A program made the translations under genes and the position numbers. Positions 15,499 through 19,651 of a stretch of 19,651 nucleotides of DNA are shown here, piece after piece. This DNA is from Glaciecola sp. UBA1851 (GTDB lineage Bacteria; Pseudomonadota; Gammaproteobacteria; Enterobacterales; Alteromonadaceae). Where the stretch lies: NCBI GenBank assembly GCA_002338515.1, contig DDIL01000035.1, positions 21,929 to 41,579 on the forward strand. The letters are read 5' to 3'. The stretch's first letter is position 1. Every line of letters begins with the position of its first letter. The notes beneath the pieces were generated by a model. That model was given only the letters and a program-made list of their open reading frames with translations, was not told the DNA's origin and made no database searches.

Positions 15499-16002
15499 TT
15501 AGTTAGTTAGACAAGAGATCAGTTTTTCAAACGCTACCACAATGGCTTGTTCTCTTACCTCTTTGCGATCACCCGAAAAGCGTCTACTAAAAGTTAGTGT
15601 TTGTATAACGCCAGGCCCTGAAATAGCAAACCACACCAGCCCAACTGGCTTTTGTTCTGTCCCACCAGATGGGCCAGCTACACCAGAGATAGCAACGCAA
15701 TAATCAGCATTGGCTAATTTGGCACCATTTTCAGCCATTCTTTTAACCACTGGCTCTGAAACAGCGCCATTTTCGTCCAAAATTTGGGCGGGTACGTTGA
15801 CTAACTTTTCTTTTGCTGCGTTAGAGTATGTTACCCAAGATTGATTAAACCACTGAGAAGAACCAGCGACTTCCGTTATTGCATAAGCAAAACCGCCGCC
15901 GGTACATGATTCAACGCTAGCAACTGTCGCTTCACTTTCTAATAGAGCTAGCCCCAACTGCTGTGCCAATTCGTGCTTTTTATTTAAGGAAAAATTAATC
16001 AA
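15499..16002 (-). CDS. pncC: Nicotinamide-nucleotide amidase PncC (CinA C-terminal domain family)
   Basis: Hydrolyses nicotinamide mononucleotide to nicotinate mononucleotide and ammonia, recycling NAD breakdown products. The 167 residues are a single CinA C-terminal domain: VESCTGGGFAYAIT at about 30-43 with the presumed nucleophile Ser32, WFNQSWVTYSNAAKEKLVNV, then GVAGPSGGTEQKPVGLVWFA. There is no N-terminal MoaB-like domain, so it is the short E. coli PncC (YgaD) type. It stands between mutS and recA, the usual gammaproteobacterial neighbourhood. The start appears to be TTG at 16002 with a weak ribosome site; no better start is in frame. Confidence 0.93.
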   Translation of the reverse strand: MINFSLNKKHELAQQLGLALLESEATVASVESCTGGGFAYAITEVAGSSQWFNQSWVTYSNAAKEKLVNVPAQILDENGAVSEPVVKRMAENGAKLANADYCVAISGVAGPSGGTEQKPVGLVWFAISGPGVIQTLTFSRRFSGDRKEVREQAIVVAFEKLISCLTN

Positions 16003-16328
16003 AACAAAGTCTTTTTAGTTAATTACAATTTACTAACTACATAATGAAACAGTATTTAGCTTAAGAAACGCTTGAAGCTTTTTGATAAATTTTAGACTGC
16101 ATCGTTTTATGCGTCTAATGATTTAAAACATACAGTAATTTACTCGTAAAGTTATACTTTAGGTCACTATTTAGTGAGGTAGTTTTGTTACATGTTCTAA
16201 AGAATCGCTTAAATTTTTAGTTAAGTATTATCTGTTTCAAAAACATAGTTATAAAATTCAATTGGCTACCTTTCAATTGCATCACATGAAAGTTTGTCAC
16301 TTTAATTCGGTAGCAACAGGCTATACTA
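16003..16328. other. Divergent intergenic region between pncC and mutS
   Basis: About 325 AT-rich bases. No open frame of note and no LexA box. The promoter for pncC must lie here on the minus strand but I cannot place it with confidence. On the plus side it leads into the candidate mutS promoter and the miniature element. Confidence 0.4.
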
Positions 16329-16334
16329 TATAAT
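16306..16334 (+). promoter_or_regulatory. Possible mutS promoter
   Basis: A perfect TATAAT at 16329-16334, with a poor TTCGGT -35 candidate 17 bases upstream (16306-16311). If used, transcription would begin near 16341, before the miniature element, leaving a leader of about 190 bases that contains the element's hairpin. The -10 is convincing; the -35 is not. Confidence 0.35.
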
Positions 16335-16362
16335 GCTATCAACAACAAAGATTGATAGACAC

Positions 16363-16484
16363 TAGGGCCTGTTTATCTTTGCTGTATGAATTTTGTTCAC
16401 TCTATGTGCTTCACGATCACGGCATATGTTAGTCGGTGCAGTTATTCTGCATCAAGAGCATGTAACAAAGATAAACAGGCCCTA
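16363..16484 (+). mobile_element. Miniature inverted-repeat transposable element (MITE-like)
   Basis: A 122-bp element with perfect 19-bp terminal inverted repeats: TAGGGCCTGTTTATCTTTG at 16363-16381 and its exact complement at 16466-16484. The outermost TA on each side may be a TA target duplication, as made by IS630/Tc1-type and some IS5-family (IS427 group) transposases. The interior of 84 bases is non-coding, with a small hairpin (TGCAG/CTGCA, 16437-16451). No transposase is present, so it would depend on one supplied elsewhere. It ends 46 bases before the mutS ATG. A frame through it extends mutS upstream by 46 codons, which is an artefact. Confidence 0.75.
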
Positions 16485-16530
16485 TAGAAGTAGATGTTTA
16501 TCCAAACCAAGAAATAAGAATAATAATTAC

Positions 16531-19158
16531 ATGCAAAAAAAACCAGAACAAACCCCAATGATGACTCAGTATTTAAAAATTAAAGCTGACCATCCAGCCA
16601 CACTATTATTTTATAGAATGGGGGATTTCTACGAATTATTCTTTGATGATGCGAAAAAAGCAGCCGATTTATTAAACATATCGTTAACTGCAAGAGGAAA
16701 AGCAAATGGTAATCCTATTCCTATGGCTGGCGTTCCATATCATGCAGCAGAAAATTACCTAGCAAAATTAGTAAAACTGGGGGAGTCGGTTGCCATTTGT
16801 GAGCAAATTGGCGACCCTGCCACATCCAAAGGGCCTGTAGAAAGAAAAGTTGTGCGTGTTGTTACCCCAGGCACTATTACTGATGAAGCTTTGCTAGAAG
16901 AAAAAACTGAATCAATTTTAGCAGCCATTGTACAAAATCCAGCTACCAACACCCATAATAAAAATTCATATTTCAAATATGGTATCGCATATGTAGAATT
17001 GGCTTCTGGTAGATTTAATTTATTAGATTGCCCCACAGAAGAAGCGCTACATGCTAATTTAGTTCGCATCAAACCATCTGAAGTATTGTATCCAGAAGGC
17101 GCATCTTTTACGCAATATTTACCCAAACCTATCAGCCTGCAAAAGAGGCCAATTTGGGAATTTGATAGAGACACCGCACTGGTGAAATTAAATAAGCAGT
17201 TTAATACGCAGTCATTAGTGGGTTTTGGTATTAATGAAAATGCACTAGGCGTGCAAAGCGCTGGCTGTATATTACAATATTTACATGCCACTCAAGGTAA
17301 CGAACTCGTCCATATTCGTAAAATTCAGCAAGAGAGTGTCAGTGACTATTTGCGAATGGATTCTGCCACACAGGTAAATTTAGAACTGACTAAAAACTTA
17401 TCTGGTGGCAATACTAACACGCTATTGTCGGTGATTGATAAAACATCAACCAGCATGGGGGCGCGCCTGCTGCAAAGGTATTTGCACAGACCTACGTTAA
17501 ATAGAACAGAAATAAGTCATCGTCATAATACGGTTTATGCTGTTCAAAATGGTGACTATGATGTTTTGCAACAAGTACTTAAATCTATTGGCGATATAGA
17601 ACGAATATTAGGGCGAGTTGCATTAAGAAGCGCAAGACCCCGAGATTTTGCAAGATTATCTCACGCACTCAATGCTATTCCTGAATTAAAAGTTTTACTT
17701 CAACATATTGCAATAGAGTCAAGTGTTTCACAAAAAGACGCTTTAGAAGTCTACATAAATAATATAGGTGCATTTGAAGAGCTAAATAGTCTTTTTAACC
17801 AAGCTATTATTGAAAATCCGCCTGTAGTGTTGCGCGATGGCGGTGTAATTGCGCCCGGTTATAGCGAAGAGCTCGACCATTTAAGAGATTTGGCCGATGG
17901 GGCAACTGGCTACTTGCAACAACTAGAACAACGAGAACGAGAAACAACAGGCATTCAAACACTTAAAGTCAACTATAACAAAGTACATGGCTTTTACATT
18001 GAAGTGAGTAAAGCCAGCTCAAATCAAGTACCAGACCACTATATCAGAAGACAAACGCTGAAAAACAATGAGCGTTATATAATTGAAGAACTAAAAGAGC
18101 ATGAAGATAAGGTCTTAACTAGCCAAAGCCGAGCACTATCTTTAGAAAAGCGATTATATGAAGAGTTATTCGACAAAGTATTGCCTTTTTTAAGCCAACT
18201 TCAAGAGACGGCATACTTTATAGCTAAGCTTGATGTATTGGTGAATTTTGCTGAGCGAAGTTTGACTTTAGATTTATACCAACCTGAATTAGTTGACGAA
18301 AATCTGCTTGAATATAATGATGGTCGCCATCTAGTGGTAGAGCAAGTTATGAATACTCCCTTTATTGCTAACCCTGTGCACCTTGATACTCATAACACAA
18401 TGTTGATGGTAACAGGCCCAAATATGGGCGGTAAATCAACCTATATGCGGCAAACAGCGTTGATTGTTGTATTAGCACATATAGGATGTTTTGTGCCTGC
18501 TCAAGATGCAAAAATAGGTACGATAGATCAAATATTTACAAGAATTGGCGCAGCTGATGACTTAGCATCTAATCGTTCTACTTTTATGGTTGAAATGACT
18601 GAAACAGCCAATATTATGCATAACGCAACTGAGAATAGCTTGGTGCTAATGGATGAGATAGGCAGAGGTACCAGTACGTTTGATGGTCTTTCTTTAGCTT
18701 GGGCTTGCGCACAAACGCTTGCACAGCAAACAAAAGCAATGACACTTTTTGCTACCCATTATTTTGAATTAACAGAATTAGCTGAACATTTTAATAACGT
18801 GCAAAACGTGCATGTCACTGCCGTTGAATATAATGATGATATTAAATTTATGCATAAGGTTGAACAAGGAAGTGCAAGCGGGAGTTTTGGTTTACAGGTA
18901 GCCAAATTGGCTGGCGTACCGCAACAAGTTATTAATTTAGCAAAACAAAAACTCAAACAGCTTGAGTATGAAGCTTCACTTATACCCGAACAAAATAAAA
19001 TAGATAGTCCAACAAGTGTGCCTCCTATGCCAATTCAACTGGGTATAGATATGCCAGAGTCTCATTGGTTATTAAATGAAGTTGAATCAATCGATTTAGA
19101 TTCACTAAGTCCAAGGGATGCACAAGCGCTTTTATACAAATGGAAAGCGAAATTGTAG
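16531..19158 (+). CDS. mutS: DNA mismatch repair protein MutS
   Basis: Recognises mismatches and small loops and recruits MutL. I choose the ATG at 16531 (875 residues, E. coli 853), because homology with E. coli begins right after it (TPMMTQYLKIKADHP). The mismatch-wedge motif FYE is at 33-35, within FYRMGDFYELF. Then come the connector and lever/clamp domains and the ATPase, with Walker A GPNMGGKST at 629-637, Walker B with Asp708-Glu709 in LVLMDEIGRGTSTFDG, and the ATHYFEL block. The C-terminal SLSPRDAQALLYKWKAKL matches the tetramer helix. The ribosome site is weak (AAGAAATAAGAA, poorly placed), suggesting low expression. A MITE-like element lies just upstream; earlier in-frame starts come from it. 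Confidence 0.97.
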   Translation: MQKKPEQTPMMTQYLKIKADHPATLLFYRMGDFYELFFDDAKKAADLLNISLTARGKANGNPIPMAGVPYHAAENYLAKLVKLGESVAICEQIGDPATSKGPVERKVVRVVTPGTITDEALLEEKTESILAAIVQNPATNTHNKNSYFKYGIAYVELASGRFNLLDCPTEEALHANLVRIKPSEVLYPEGASFTQYLPKPISLQKRPIWEFDRDTALVKLNKQFNTQSLVGFGINENALGVQSAGCILQYLHATQGNELVHIRKIQQESVSDYLRMDSATQVNLELTKNLSGGNTNTLLSVIDKTSTSMGARLLQRYLHRPTLNRTEISHRHNTVYAVQNGDYDVLQQVLKSIGDIERILGRVALRSARPRDFARLSHALNAIPELKVLLQHIAIESSVSQKDALEVYINNIGAFEELNSLFNQAIIENPPVVLRDGGVIAPGYSEELDHLRDLADGATGYLQQLEQRERETTGIQTLKVNYNKVHGFYIEVSKASSNQVPDHYIRRQTLKNNERYIIEELKEHEDKVLTSQSRALSLEKRLYEELFDKVLPFLSQLQETAYFIAKLDVLVNFAERSLTLDLYQPELVDENLLEYNDGRHLVVEQVMNTPFIANPVHLDTHNTMLMVTGPNMGGKSTYMRQTALIVVLAHIGCFVPAQDAKIGTIDQIFTRIGAADDLASNRSTFMVEMTETANIMHNATENSLVLMDEIGRGTSTFDGLSLAWACAQTLAQQTKAMTLFATHYFELTELAEHFNNVQNVHVTAVEYNDDIKFMHKVEQGSASGSFGLQVAKLAGVPQQVINLAKQKLKQLEYEASLIPEQNKIDSPTSVPPMPIQLGIDMPESHWLLNEVESIDLDSLSPRDAQALLYKWKAKL

Positions 19159-19174
19159 TTAATTAAATTTTCAT

Positions 19175-19203
19175 TTCATAAACACATGAAAAGTCGGTAT
19201 ACT
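19175..19203 (+). promoter_or_regulatory. Possible pyrG promoter
   Basis: TTCATA (19175-19180), a 17-base spacer, and TATACT (19198-19203): four and five of six matches to the sigma-70 hexamers with ideal spacing. It begins 17 bases after the mutS stop and would give pyrG a leader of about 210 bases. Confidence 0.5.
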
Positions 19204-19216
19204 ATGCTCCCAGCAA

Positions 19217-19238
19217 AAAGCCATATTCAAAAGGCTTT
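19217..19238 (+). terminator. Weak hairpin after mutS, possible terminator
   Basis: AAAGCC (19217-19222) and GGCTTT (19233-19238) form a 6-bp stem with a 10-base loop, followed by GTAAATTTCATTTTT, which is T-rich but interrupted. It could end mutS transcription. It lies just after the candidate pyrG promoter and so could also sit in the pyrG leader. The rest of the gap to 19422 shows no further gene or clear signal. Confidence 0.4.
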
Positions 19239-19422
19239 GTAAATTTCATTTTTAATTAAAAACGCACGGTCGCTAATAACTTAATAGCTACGAAATAAAT
19301 AATTAATATTGCAATATTGTCTAAGATTTAAGTGGTTTATTCCCCAATATTCAGAGACATATTCGCAAGTATTTGTTTTGATTATTTTTCAAATAGCGAA
19401 CCACATTATCGTTAGGATTTCG

Positions 19423-19651
19423 ATGACTAATTATATCTTCGTAACTGGTGGCGTTGTATCTTCTTTAGGGAAAGGTATAGCCGCTGCTTCATTAGCCGCG
19501 ATTTTAGAAGCGCGCGGGTTAAATGTTACTATGCTAAAGCTGGATCCGTATATCAATGTTGACCCGGGTACCATGAGCCCAATTCAGCATGGTGAAGTAT
19601 TTGTGACAGATGACGGCGCAGAAACCGATTTAGATCTTGGTCACTATGAAA
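19423..19651 (+). CDS. pyrG: CTP synthase (5' part, cut by window edge)
   Basis: Makes CTP from UTP, ATP and glutamine, the last step of pyrimidine nucleotide synthesis. The 76 visible codons are almost identical to the E. coli PyrG N-terminus: NYIFVTGGVVSSLGKGIAAA with the ATP-binding loop at about 13-20, LKLDPYINVDPGTMSP, HGEVFVTDDGAETDLDLGHY with the magnesium-binding aspartate (E. coli Asp72) at 71. The ATG has AGGA 5 bases upstream. The remaining approximately 470 residues, including the glutamine amidotransferase domain, lie outside. eno commonly follows but cannot be seen. Confidence 0.97.
   Translation, partial: MTNYIFVTGGVVSSLGKGIAAASLAAILEARGLNVTMLKLDPYINVDPGTMSPIQHGEVFVTDDGAETDLDLGHYE

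Noticed and set aside
16393..16530. A 46-codon upstream extension of mutS
   Set aside because: These codons come from the MITE-like element and flanking DNA; MutS homology begins only after the ATG at 16531.
19305..19318. A perfect 14-base palindrome AATATTGCAATATT upstream of pyrG
   Set aside because: AT-rich with a GC centre only; it fits no operator I know and could be chance in this composition.

Overview
This window is an ordinary, AT-rich piece of a gammaproteobacterial core chromosome, most likely from the order Alteromonadales. The evidence is the E. coli-like sequence of MutS, RecA, PyrG, GalE and the System I cytochrome c maturation proteins, the mutS / pncC / recA neighbourhood, a single-gene MutS-type repair locus, and flagellar genes beside ccm. 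I see no prophage, plasmid, CRISPR array, rRNA or tRNA, and no intact insertion sequence. Genus-level placement is inference only.

Left part (1-2803): the 5' part of a UDP-glucose 6-dehydrogenase gene (ugd, minus strand, cut by the window edge) diverges from a two-gene unit on the plus strand, a small two-helix membrane protein of unknown function overlapping galE. Ugd and GalE both act on UDP-sugars that feed surface polysaccharides. The roughly 550-base gap between them holds one end of a miniature transposon-like element.

Central part (2919-11111, minus strand): a compact operon reads ccmA, ccmB, ccmC(-D), ccmE, ccmF, dsbE/ccmG, ccmH, ccmI, mlaA. Almost every junction is a 1-8 base overlap or a 4-base gap. 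Together ccmA-I carry haem across the inner membrane, attach it to the chaperone CcmE and ligate it to reduced CXXCH apocytochromes. There is no separate ccmD; a CcmD-like sequence is fused in frame to the C-terminus of CcmC, with one additional membrane helix in between. The last gene, mlaA, encodes the outer-membrane lipoprotein of the phospholipid-retrieval (Mla) system and shares the operon through a 4-base overlap.

Next (11312-14057, plus strand): a near-consensus sigma-28 (FliA) flagellar promoter lies directly in front of a long FliK-type hook-length-control-like protein gene, overlapped by a small gene for a stand-alone FlhB cytoplasmic-domain homologue. These are the two interacting partners of the flagellar export specificity switch, here as a separate late flagellar unit. 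A strong bidirectional terminator separates them from recA.

Right part (14138-19651): recA (minus, GTG start) has a textbook LexA-controlled promoter; pncC (minus) follows; mutS (plus) has a 19-bp inverted-repeat miniature element in its upstream region; and the first 76 codons of pyrG (CTP synthase) run off the right edge. An unusually large share of genes here start with GTG or TTG.
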